The notes beneath the pieces were generated by a model. That model was not told the origin of the DNA and did not search any database. It was given only the letters and a program-made list of their open reading frames with translations. A program made the position numbers and the translations under genes. From positions 248,001 to 312,000 of the forward strand of contig NDFF03000028.1 in assembly GCA_002150815.3 (NCBI GenBank): a stretch of 64,000 bases of DNA. The letters run 5' to 3'. Origin of the DNA: Grammothele lineata. Taxonomy: Eukaryota > Basidiomycota > Agaricomycetes > Polyporales > Polyporaceae. Positions within the stretch are counted from its first letter, which is position 1. Each line of letters begins with the position of its first letter. Shown piece by piece: positions 41,442 through 52,600 of this stretch.

Positions 41442-43553
41442 ATGTCTTCCACCCCTCATAAACACGTCGCTATTTACCATCTACCGGCATGGGGTATGTT
41501 CATTCGTGTCTAGATATTCCTGTCATACTGTGTCACTCATGACTAGCCTAGGACACACACGCCCTCTTATCCACCTGGCGGCGCGATTCGTCAAACTACG
41601 ACCGACAACAGTGACCTTCTTGACTACTAACGATTTATACGATCGTGTCGAGAAAGAACTGGCGCGCAATTTTGACCCCAACGACGAGGAGGCTAAATGT
41701 ATCAGGTCAAAGTCTCGGTTCGGATGTGTTATCAATAATCACTAACGATCCAATCTCGCAGGGTAGTCTCTGTCGGGAATGCGTCTTTGTTGGGAGGCGA
41801 AGATGCAACAAAGGCTTTCGATGACGCTTGGAAAGCACTCGCGGCCCAGGAAGAGCTCGTCTGCGCGCACACAGGGATGTGTCATGCGCCCATACCACAG
41901 CCGGAAGTGTTCATAGTAGACGTAAGTTCGCCCCTAGATCTTCCACGTTCTTCCGGCAGATAAAAGTTTCACAGATGCTTCAATTTGCCGCCGCTCAATC
42001 GGTCAAGCTGATTGGACCAAACGTCAAGATATTCGCATGGTCGCCCGGCATGATGGGAGCCATGGTCTACTATTCTGGCCCAGAGAGTCTGGGCGGACGT
42101 GGCAAGTTGAATGCGAAGATCGAAGAAGGCATGCGTCAGTCTAAGAAAGACCGCGCCACTGTTGCGAAAGAGGTCCGTATCATAGCACCTCTGTTCCCCT
42201 CGTCACTGACTGCAGTCGTCGAAATGCAAGTAGATTTTGACGCCAAGCGGACAAGTCGTTCGAGTGCCAGGCGTGCCTCCTATGTATGACTATGAATACC
42301 ATCCCCAAGACGTACGTCCCTTGTCGTATGACAGCGTCAATGTATATGTCTGATCTCAAACATGACAGTTTCCAATACCCGAAGAGCTACTCACTCTCGT
42401 ATATCCGCAAATTGACGCGTAAGTGAATAGTATAATAGCGGCTGCATTCGCGGATTGATTGTCTTCGTAGGTTCCTCGAATCCGTCGATGGAGTACTTCT
42501 GTACACCCCCACGTCTTACGAGCCCGAAGCTGTTGCGACTGTGAAGCAGTGGTTCTCTCAAACGAATCGGCCGGCGTACGCGTGCGGCCCCCTCCTCCCG
42601 GCCGCCTCGAAAAATATAGCTGTTGCCATGGAGAAAGTGCAGTCGAACGAATCCAACGAAATTGTCACGTTCCTGGAATCCACCTTGAAGACTTCAGGCG
42701 AGAGATCGGTTGTATACGTGCGGCACTCCATTATCGCATTTTCACCTAAAGGTGCTGAGGCCACTATGTGATAGATCTCATTCGGGTCATTCTTCTGGCC
42801 CGTCAAGAGCCCCCAGAATATATGGGCATTTCTAGACGTCGTCATGGAACTTGGCATTCCGTTTGTAAGCCGCACTACAACTCTTTCCCGTCTGTAGACT
42901 GTTGTGCCGACCCTGTTCTCTACTCTAGATATATAGCCACACCGCCAGCTACGTTCCGGTTCCCGACGAGATCAAGAAGAAGATCCGTGACTATGGCAAG
43001 GGCGTGTTGTCCTCTTGGGCTCCTCAGCAGCTCATTCTGGAGCACAAGGTAACCAAAACGTCCTTCGGGCTCTCTTCGAATTCCTCAGTTGACATGGCTA
43101 CCACAGGCAACCGGATGGTTCGTCACGCATGGTGGTCAGAACAGCACCTTAGAAGCTCTCTGTGCCGGAGTGCCCCAGTGCGTCTCCTCCTTCTTGCCCA
43201 CGTCTGTAGCCACGTTCTAATCTCTATGGGCCATCCTCAGGATTTTCTGGCCGTTCGAGGGCGACCAGCCTTGTAATGCCGCGCGTGCTACGGATGTGCT
43301 AGGGATTGCGTACGAGCTCTTGGAGGTGCGCACTGGCTTGGGTCTGAAGCCCATCCTACGATATGGCCGAGCTCCCACCGGCACTGTGGACGCGGTGAAA
43401 GCAGAAGCGCGGGACGTCCTCGCGCGCGCGTTCGGCGAGGAAGGTGCTGAGAAGCGGGCGAAGCTCAAAGCGCTGCAGAAGTCGGTGTTGAGCGAGTGGG
43501 AAACTGGAGGCACGTCAAGAGCGGATGTGACGGCGTTCTTGGACAGCCTTTGA
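41442..43553 (+). CDS. UDP-glycosyltransferase, array copy 1
   Basis: Start ATG 41442 (MSSTPHKHVAIYHLPAW). Exon 1 (41442-41493) ends phase 1 after TGG G, and the next exon continues GHTRPLIHLAARFVKLR, whose GH is the catalytic-base position of GT1 enzymes. Later blocks are GVPPMYDYEYHPQD, YEPEAVATVKQWFSQT, AYACGPLLPAASK, SFGSFFWPVK and FLDVVMELGIPF. The sugar-donor region reads WAPQQLILEH, ATGWFVTHGGQNSTLEALCAGVP and FWPFEGDQPCNA, a fungal form of the PSPG-like nucleotide-sugar motif. The protein is about 500 aa. No signal peptide or C-terminal membrane anchor is seen, so it is probably cytosolic. It is the most divergent copy: EHK replaces DHP and its donor loop differs from copies 2-5. Acceptor unknown. 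Confidence 0.88.
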
Positions 43554-43791
43554 GACACGTTGCGATGGCGCATCGTTGACAGCTTCTTGAATTCATTGCG
43601 AGACAAACGTGCTTCATCTTACATCCTACATGTCCACGATCATACAGCCCATAACCATCGAATGCATATTCAAGTTTCCGACATTCTTAACCCTCGATCA
43701 CTGACTTGTGCGAGGCCTCTGTTCCAACCATTGCGCGATCTCATCGGTCGAACGCTGGGCGAGCTGTCAGCGAGCTTGCGGCATGTCTAAG

Positions 43792-46700
43792 TCAGTGACG
43801 CACCTTGATCCAAGCAGCGCGCGTGCGGATTCCGTCTAGGGATTGTCGGAGAGCCAGATCGAAGTGTGCTGTGTCTCTCTCTTTGAAGAACGCAGAGGTC
43901 TCTTCGTAGTCTTTCTCGGAAGACAGCACCCCGAAGGTGATCTGCCAAGCCCCAGAACACGCCGAATCAATCACTAAGAGCAACCACATCCCAGGTAGGC
44001 TAAATGGTACACACCTCAATCCAACGCACCATACCGAACGTGCCCGCGTAGCGCTTCTCGAGCGCGTCGAAGTTTGCCTTGACGTGCTTCACGAGAAGAC
44101 GGCGCATGCTGTGATTGCGTGAGAGGCCGCGCGCGCAGTACGGCGCGTCCTGGTCGCGTGCGCCCTCCATTGCAAACGCGAACGTCGCGTCCGCAAGCGT
44201 GGTGTCGCGCGTCGCCCCGAGCGCAACGAGTGCAGCGAGCCCTTGGGCAGGCGTCTTGGGCAGTTTTGCAAGGCCGAGCACAAACTCCCATGCTGGCTTT
44301 CCGCCTTCTTGCACGCCCTATCGGGAACAGGCATGTGGGTTTTCGTCACTAAGGTACTTCGCACAAAGCGCAAAAAGAGACTGACGATCCAGTATATGAT
44401 GTTCATGAGATCGCCAGGGATCTTCGAGTCATCCGCGGTCTTCATGAATTCATCGAAGCGACTCTTCAGTTCATGTACGATCCTAGTTCAGCCGGTGCAT
44501 GAAGTAGAGCTGACAGCGCGATTCGGCATTCGACGCACCATCGGTCGCCAGCATTTGCAGCCTCCATGATAGCCTCAGTACGGAGTTGCTGCTCATCCGC
44601 AGTATCTGAAGGTGAATACTCAATCCCGAGTCGTTTGACAAGGGACACGAAGAGCTCCTGTTGAGGGATTTCAATTGTGTGCACATAACCGGATGGTAAG
44701 GTAACTGAGCTGCATACCCTCCGGAATGCGTTGAGCGGCTCGATGATTGCCGGCTGTTCATACCAAACGGAAGCGATGCCGGCAATGTTAGTGGAGATGG
44801 CGTCCCAGACGTAGTCTGTGAAAGAGGTCCGTTCGTCAGTAATTTTCAAGGGATATCTAATGCACAGGTGAACGGACACTCTTTCTCTTGAAGCAAAGAG
44901 CTGACCAGGCCGAGCGCGCTGCTAACCGGCGAGTAACCAGCTTGGGCGAGCGCGAACGCATCCCTAACAAGTCCGATGCGGTCTGACAGCGAGAAGGGAG
45001 AGTTGGGCTGAGCAGCTTGCTGTCCAAGCTTGACGAGCCGTTCTGCGCTATACTGCACGACATCTATTTGATGCTCTCGTATCAAGACGAGAGCATATCG
45101 GAGGAGCAAGATGGCAACGTACAGAAACCAGTAGTATCAAAATTGAGCTTGAACGGTCGAGACGTATCCAGAGTGACAAAAGCTTGGCGTTCCTCCAGCA
45201 GGAGATCGTTTTTCACTTCAGTCTTACCTTCGTCATCGACAGTAACTAGGCTGATGGGAACCATCCTACGGGGGAGATGCGTAAGCTCATAGAATTGATG
45301 GCGCGGACACACAAGGTACTCTCACCAGACAGTTTGATTGTGCTCGGGAGGGACAGGGCCCGATTCCAGGAAGCGGTCCTGGCGGATGTGAATGCCCCCT
45401 TCCTTTTCAACGACTGTAATGACGGGGTACCCCATCTGCACAAGCGAAAAACATTCCTCAGAGTTGGCATGTAAATGAAAAGGGCGGAAAATCCAACCTC
45501 CTTGATCCAGCCGTCCATAATCTTGGGAATATCAAGATCTGCGTATCCAGATTTGATACTAGTCAAAAAGCAAGACATTGGGGAAACGAGACCATATACC
45601 TGTAGCCGCTTGAATACCCTCCCATAGATCCCTTGTGACGGTGTTCTTGTACATGTGCTTCTTTAGGTATATGGAAACACCTTTGAGAAATCGTTCTTGA
45701 CCGACATAGCTGGACAGCATTCGAAGTACTACGCAAAAATTGTAGATTACTACCACAGCAGGTAGATTGACGATCGACGGTGACGAACCTGAGGCAGCTT
45801 TCGCGTACGAAAGCGCATCGAATATCTGTTATGTACGCCTTTGAACCGAGAGACGAGACACCGGACTCGTAAGGAAGCAGAACGAACCTGCAAAACTTTG
45901 TTCGCGTCGGGGCACTCTACTTCAATCGGATGCGAGGAAAGCTTGGCGTCCAAAGCCCGGGCCCTGTAGAAATTAGAACCGAGGAACTCCGAATCCGGCT
46001 TCCATTCCGGCCAAACCCTTCGAAGTTACAATTCAACGGCGCGTTGTTTGGAAGCTGCTAGACGTGTACCTACTTCTCTGGGGCAATAGTCAGCGCAAGT
46101 ATCCTTACCGAAGTAAATTACGCACCGAGGATAGCTTTATCGCCCATCTAATAAAGCCAAGACATGCATTGGCGTGCATAGTAGACAGTAAGTTATGACG
46201 TACGAGAGTGGCGAAGCCTATCGAAGGTAGTTAATACACTACGTGGGTAGTGAGTACAGTGACGACATTCACCTTCGTTGAGATACAGATTGTCCCACCA
46301 TTCCATCGTCGTGATGTCGCCAAACCTGAGATTGCGGTCTTAGCTATAAATAGATCTAGACACCTTCGAACGTAGCAGCGAGATGCACTTGCCACATGTG
46401 CGCAACCTCGTGGCCGACCATCGAGGCAATATATTGTTGCTGCTTCAGGTTTTTCGACGACATATCATAGAGTAGTGCTTGAGCTCTACAAACAATGAGA
46501 CCCTAGGAGGTAGATGTTAGCGCACTTAAGCGATAGCCTCGTCGCAAGCCTTGATCCATACACACCCAGTTTTCCATACCACCTGACGTAAAGTGAATCA
46601 TAGCATTTGGCGATTTTGACAGCAACTTGAGAAGTACTCACCGAGGTCAAAGTCGTCCGCCTGACATTAGACGTCAGATCCTGCACGTATCACGGAGCGG

Positions 46701-47812
46701 AAGGTGAGAATTGCTCACTGCAAGTATGTCCAACTTGGGCAAAGGGAACTCGATGTCGAACATCCCTTCGTATATCGGCATGATCTTCACCAGCGTCTCT
46801 AAGGCAAATCGTGTCTGTGTAATGCCATCCGCAGTCGCTGCGAGCGTTGATGAGAAAACAATCGCAGAGGTGGATGCGAATCACTCACCATACAAGCGGA
46901 GAGGACGAACTTTCCCGCTAAGGGGACTTCTGTAAGAGCTCTCCAGATATTTGAATGGTCCATTGGCGTATGCGATGATGTACGTCGACATCTGTGAGCA
47001 AGATGACAACAATCAGTCTTCGTATAGCCATCAACTCGTGAAAGTGTTCGTCTTCACCGGGGGCGTAGTATCAAAACGAGTGATCTTCCACTCCGACGGA
47101 CTAGCTACTGAAGCGATCTTCTTGGAAAGCCACTCGTCCTTCTCGGAGCCAGCGCTACAGACGTCCTCGAAGAGAGCAGGCATGTTGCTGATGTTGACAG
47201 TGTCTTTCCTCGACATCATCGTGATCGTGAACGACGCCTTCAAACCTGGTTCATCCCAGCAGGGAAACGCCCGCCTGGCAGCTGTGGGCTGTGTGACGAT
47301 GATGGGCCTGGGGAGATCTCTTGACCCCAGTAACATCCACATTACCTGAAACTGCGTCAGGGCATAGACCGTCTTGCCGTCTTTCCCGCCCGTCGACTTA
47401 TAATAGCCCATCATATGGCTCGAGATGCTGGCACTGAAGGTCACAGTGAAATGGGCCTTTGAACCGGCAGGAAGTGCATCGGGAAACTTGAAGATTGTGC
47501 GCTGGTGTGTAGATTCGTACTCGCTCGACGTTGCATGCTGCACTGCTTCGTGCTGCTCACAGCGAATGGTGGCTTCGCCTAAGTCGAGATCGAGAGTATT
47601 GAGAGTGATCTTCGAAGTCTCCTTATTAACTCGTAACCTGTATGCAGATTACTCGAATACTTGGCCTGACACTTTGACATGGAAGGAATGACGTACTGTA
47701 CTTGCACCACGCCTTCAAACCGTAGCCCAGCAAGATCTGTCCAGATCTTGATATCGTAGTGAAGAGGAGTTACGTCCTTAGGGAGACGATAGTCCTGATC
47801 GAAAGCAGTCAT
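43792..47812 (-). CDS. M1 family zinc aminopeptidase
   Basis: A multi-exon minus-strand gene from ATG 47812 (MTAFDQDYRLPKDVTPLHYD) to the stop at 43792. N-terminal M1 features are GLRFEGVVQVQ, IFKFPDALPAGSKAHFTVTF, HMMGYYKS and PTAARRAFPCWDEPGLKASF. The exopeptidase motif is GGMENWG instead of the common GAMENWG, with the W/G codons joined across an intron near 46575. The zinc site is GHEVAHMW (HEXXH) near 46420, with the third ligand in WWDNLYLNEGF about 46300. A C-terminal helical ERAP1_C-like domain ends ALRQSLDGIRTRAAWIKVRH. It removes N-terminal residues from peptides, probably in the cytosol as in yeast Ape2/Aap1, since no signal peptide is seen. It lies between UGT copies 1 and 2 on the other strand. 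Confidence 0.92.
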
Positions 47813-49050
47813 GACGGATTTATGAGTCGGTAGTGGTAGTACCTGTGTAGTGTCAAGTTAAAGGCAGAATCTTCTACTAGACTACACAGAGCTCGCTGTA
47901 CATCAATCTGTTGTCTGGAGTGGTTCATGGCTAAAATGGCCTAGCATAGCACGAACGCGAGAGGCACTTGATCCATCATATTCATAAATCCGGGTCCGGA
48001 TCCGACCAACTCGAGTCGCAAACCACGGCCTCTGCCTAGGGGCTCGCTGTCCGACGAATGAAACGAAACATACCTGACAAGACGTACGTATCGGCGTGCC
48101 TCGACTCGATATCGCCCTCAAACGGGGATGTCTGCTGAAACCCTGTCGAGAGCTTGGTCAGTCTGAGAGCACGATGATCTCTGGCGTCGCCGTTATGTCA
48201 ACCGCAATCTGGGCAAACGCCAAGGCTCTAGGCGTGAATGCAATGACCGTGAGAAAGACTGATCTCCGATATCCTCGGAGCGTTGACAACACAGATGCCG
48301 CCAGACGCTCGAAAACTGGCAATCAACCGACGACACCACCGGACGACTCATCTTCAAACGAACACTATCGCTGACCACAAGGTCCAGCATGCAGTCAGCT
48401 CGTCCTCCCTTAGCGTAAGGATATCATTTCCGGTATCCAACCTGTTCTGTCATCCGCCCTTGTCGGTCTCTCCGGAGCATGTTGGAGTCGGACGGTCAAA
48501 TGGGGATGTGTACTTTTTTGAGTATCAGATCCCCAGAATATTTGCGCTCCAAACAAGATGATGTCGGTTTCCGCCCCCTTGAACGTTGATCACGTGTAAA
48601 CTCAGCGGAAGGTTAGTAGATCGCGTCATGGGCACTCGTAATGGGCCGTTGTCCTACGACCGGAGCGGTACTGATGAGCCTTTGGATCTCAAGATAGAAG
48701 CGGAGAAAATCCACGCCGAGAAGCGGGTGCTGATAGAAACGCCAGCCATCGGTGAAGGAATCTTTTTCTCGCGATGTCAAACCGCTCCCACCAATCTGCG
48801 AAATGCCGAAGGGCCGCGCGTCCGAGAGGCATCTTCAATGGCGACAACGCCAGTAAGCATGTGTTGCAACGAAGCTACGATTTGGTAATGGCAGAGTAAT
48901 CGCCGCCATCGGGGTTAGTGCTTCACGATACCTGCCCTTCCCGACCTCTCCGCTGAGCCTGAGGATGGTATGTAAGGCTGCGATCCTGTTGATCAGGTAG
49001 CCCCAGATACATCACCAACTTTCGCTACAGTACGAACACCTGCAGACGTG
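47813..49050. other. Gap between aminopeptidase and UGT copy 2
   Basis: 1.2 kb separating two divergently transcribed genes. Plus-strand frames at 48096-48374 and 48586-48888 show no motif and no link to the UGT family. No gene is supported. Confidence 0.45.
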
Positions 49051-51174
49051 ATGGCTGCCACGAGTCAACCTAAGCACTTAGTGGCCTACGCTATCCAGGC
49101 ATGGGGTGAGGATTTTCACTCCTCTTCTTGGGGCTCCGCAAGATTATGCTGAATATCAATGATCAAGGCCATGCGCGCCCCCTCACCAACTATGTGGCGC
49201 GCCTGGCGAAGATGCGCCTGGATCTCCACATCTCGCTACTCACGACGAATGCTTTTTTCGACCGCATCACGAAAGAACTTGCACGCAGTTTCGACGAAGG
49301 AGACGCAGAAAGTGCACAGCGCATTCGGTGAGCATTTTGGCTGCCGACGGCACAAGTTAGACCTGACGCAGCCGCAGGGTTATTTCACTTGGCGACCGCG
49401 GAATGTTCGGCATTCCGCTCAACGGCGAGACGCTCTTCAAGAGCATGTGGGCGACACTCATCGCAGGCGAGGGGCCAATTTGTGCGCTTACTGGCACTCA
49501 CCATTCGCCATGGCCCAAGCCCCAAGCGACTATCATGGATGTACGTATGCGAAATGTTTCCTTTACATCCATGCAAAGTAAATCTGTTTGCGACGCCTTT
49601 ACAGCTATTTGCGATCGACGACGTGAAAACAATCAAGGCTCTTAGCGGCAATACGGTCAAAGTATACACACTCTTCCCTGGACAGACATACGCAATCCTG
49701 TACCTCTTCGGACCGGAAAGTCTAGGTGGTAAAGGGAATATTCGTCTCAAAATCGAGCAAGAGGTGTCTCGCACGGGGCGGTCCGTCTCGGAAATCATTG
49801 AGGTAAAGACGCCTCGCTATTGAACATTTACTCAATGCCGATTAACCCTTGAATGTCAAGATGGCCTCCCAGCCAAGGGGTGAGGTCGTCCGTCTTCCAG
49901 GTATACCTCCCATGTATGACTACGAACACAATGTACAAGACGTCCCAATACCGACGGAGATCAAAGATCATATCTTCCCTTATGCCCACGAGTAAGTTTT
50001 AGCAGCACCTTTCGCTGCATACTACGCGGTGGCATAACTAACTCGTTCGACCGTTGTCCTCAAGGACTCTGGAAGGGTCTAGTGATGGAGCAGTTCTGAT
50101 CACCCCCGAATGCTACGAACCGGAGGCAGTAGAGGCATGTAGGTCTTGGTTTGCGCAGACCGGTCGTCCTGTGTACGTAGCGGGTCCCCTTTTGCCCTCG
50201 GCCTCGAAGACGACAGCGAATGCGAACGAGAAGAAGCAATCCAACGAGGCTGCGGAAATTCAGGCGTTCCTGGACGAAACGTTACAGACGCGGGGCCCCA
50301 AGTCTCTGTTATATGTGAGCACTAGACATGACATCTGCAATGGCTCAACGCATTGACGTCCTGTGGAGATATCTTTTGGATCAGCCTTCTGGCCCGTCAA
50401 CACTTCAGAGAAGGTATGGGCATTCCTCGACGTTGTCATGGAACTGGGAATTCCTTTCGTGAGCATCACACTACCTCTGGCCATGCGGCCTAGGTTTTAA
50501 CGTGTTCCGCTGGTGCCATAGATCATGAGCCACGCGTCGCCGCTGGCCGTCGTCCCCGAGGAGGTCAAGGAAAAGGTGAAGAAATATGGCAACGGAATTC
50601 TATCGCCATGGACGCCTCAGCAGCTCATTCTCGATCACCCGGTACGTCTCACTGATATGGCTTTCTTGGCTTTACATTTACCAACATCACAATGATGTAG
50701 GTGACGGGCTGGTTCGTTGCTCATGGCGGCCACAACGGGCTCACTGAAGCCATCGCTTCCGGCGTCCCCATGTAAGTTGTCGGACCCCTTTCCGCTGCTG
50801 CCGCCACTTATTGTGCCCTACCACTACCCCTGTGCTGGGCGTCCCGGTGTCACTGCAGGATTGTCTGGCCTTTCGGCGCAGACCAACCGCTCAACGCCGT
50901 CATTATTACTGATATCCACCAGATCGGATACGAGCTGCTCGAGGTGCGTTCCGGGCTAGGCCTCAAGAAGATCTACCGTACCGGCTACACGCCAGTTGGC
51001 ACCATCGATGCCGTCAAGACAGAGGCGCGGGATGTGCTGGCCAAAGCGTTCGGTGAGGACGGCAAGGAGAAGCGCGAACATCTGCAGACATTGCGGAAGG
51101 CGGTTCTTAGCGAGTGGGAGGAGGGCGGTTCGGCCAAACGTGACGCTCTTGCCTTCCTGGAGACCTTTGCATAG
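49051..51174 (+). CDS. UDP-glycosyltransferase, array copy 2
   Basis: Start ATG 49051 (MAATSQPKHLVAYAIQAW). Exon 1 ends at 49105 in phase 1 after TGG G and continues GHARPLTNYVARLAKMR. Further blocks are SLLTTNAFFDRITKELARSF, LYLFGPESLGGKGNIRLKIE, GIPPMYDYEHNVQD, CYEPEAVEACRSWFAQT, YVAGPLLPSASK, SFGSAFWPVNTSEKVWAFLD, SHASPLAVVPEEVKEKVKK, PWTPQQLILDHPVTGWFVAH, GGHNGLTEAIASGVP and VWPFGADQPLNA. The C-terminal helix is KAFGEDGKEKREHLQTL. All GT1 landmarks are intact, so it should be an active cytosolic sugar transferase. One acceptor site (GTGGAG before ATATCTTTTGG) is unusual. Acceptor unknown. Confidence 0.9.
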
Positions 51175-52600
51175 GCGGTGGTTGGTAGAATAGGACGCTT
51201 TATATGACGTGGGCACATGTCTCTTTTGCTTGATTAGCGATTCAAGCCTACAGACGAACGTACTTTCTTCAGTCGGAATAATATAGAATGCGTCAGCGAA
51301 CGTTCCGTGTGTGCCCTGTGTGAACCTCCGTGAAATAATGATGACATCCTCCTCTCATCTCTCTAACAATCAATGCTGGTAAAGAAACACCGTCGATTCG
51401 GTCATGCTTCCCCACCGGGCCGCCCCATTCCTAGGCCTCATAGTAAGTATTCAGAAGATTCAAGCTGTAGGTACCGATGATTGTCTAGCCCTTCCGCAGG
51501 CCAGTACATGATCACAAATATGTCGGCGGGCAAACATCGGTGCGTTTACGGGTTACTGGAAGCACACTGGTGGATGCCTAGGACCGATATATCGGACGGG
51601 GTACACGCTCGTGGGGACACTGGATGCACTGGTGAAGGAGATACGGGAAGGATTAGGACAAAGTGTTCGGGGAAGACGGAGAGAAAAAGCGGGGCCAGTT
51701 GGCGATCTTGAGGAAGGGCATGCTCTCATTGAGTAGCGCAAAGACGACGCGTGGAGAAGAAGGGTTGTCACGGTCGCATTAATCTGCTAGACGGGTGCTT
51801 AGTTAGACAACGGGCGCTTGTCCAAATATTCACCCCTACTTACGAGGATTCAAATATTGTGATTTCGGAGATGAACTCGTCTGGACTATCGGCAAATGCC
51901 GGCCCCGATTACTGGGGCCGAAGTGTCGAAAACGTCGTGCAGGCGCCTCCCGCCTCAAACGTCCCGAGGTTTGCTCCGAGGAGTTTGCTCGACTCTGCCT
52001 GCTACGACTGTCTCTCTGCTACCTATCAGCTCAGCCCGAAAGGCCAAAATACTACAAGCGAACCTGTGCCTATCACAACCCCCGAGCACTAATGATCCTC
52101 GCTACGCGCCATGTTCATTTGGGCGGAGTTCCCTCATGAATGCGTCCTTGAGGTAAAATGGCAAGCACTGAATGAGAGTACGTCTTCGTCTCTTTGCGGT
52201 GTCAATCATGGCTTCATACAGCCTCAAGGTTCCCCTGAAATTTGTATTAGGTCCATTGCACATGAGCCTATGTCATGGAGACACGTGGAGACGGAAGCGG
52301 CAGGACATGCTCATGATCGCATTCCCCGCGTATCCGCCCCCGCGCCGGTACTTCGAGAAGTCAGCGCTGGTATTAATATCGCGAAAGCAGGTCAGCTGTG
52401 GATACGGTGTGCGCAATGTCCTTGGAAAGGCGTACACGGAAGACGGAGGCCGTCAGATGCATCGGCTTGTCCATTAAAACATTGGCGAGCCACTGTCCCT
52501 TGAGGGACTACTTATTCGCGCAGCGGCCGTGACTGCAGCCACTGTGAATCAATACACCACGACATACTCCCCTTTGTTGATTGTTCCAAGCCCTGCCGAA
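51175..52600. other. Gap between UGT copies 2 and 3 with decayed UGT sequence
   Basis: 1.4 kb. It holds the UGT relic described separately (51403-51760). A frame near 52410-52475 reads NVLGKAYTEDGGRQMHRL and weakly echoes the UGT C-terminal KAFGEDG helix; I treat that as suggestive only. Nothing else coding is seen. Confidence 0.5.
51403..51760 (+). pseudogene. Decayed UDP-glycosyltransferase copy
   Basis: catgcttccccaccgggccg at 51403 corresponds to the SHASPIAGPIP-coding stretch of copy 3. About 80 bases on, the ccttccgcaggccagtac region matches the WPFRADQP-coding bases. IYRTGYTLVGTLDALVKEI follows in frame, then a frameshift into VFGEDGEKKRGQLAILRKGM. The order is that of a real UGT C-terminus, but introns and most exons are lost and at least one frameshift separates the parts. 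It sits between copies 2 and 3 in array orientation, so it is a dead array member. Confidence 0.75.

Noticed and set aside
48096..48888. Two plus-strand ORFs ahead of UGT copy 2, considered as another UGT remnant
   Set aside because: No GH-RPL, PSPG-like or C-terminal UGT blocks could be found in any frame.
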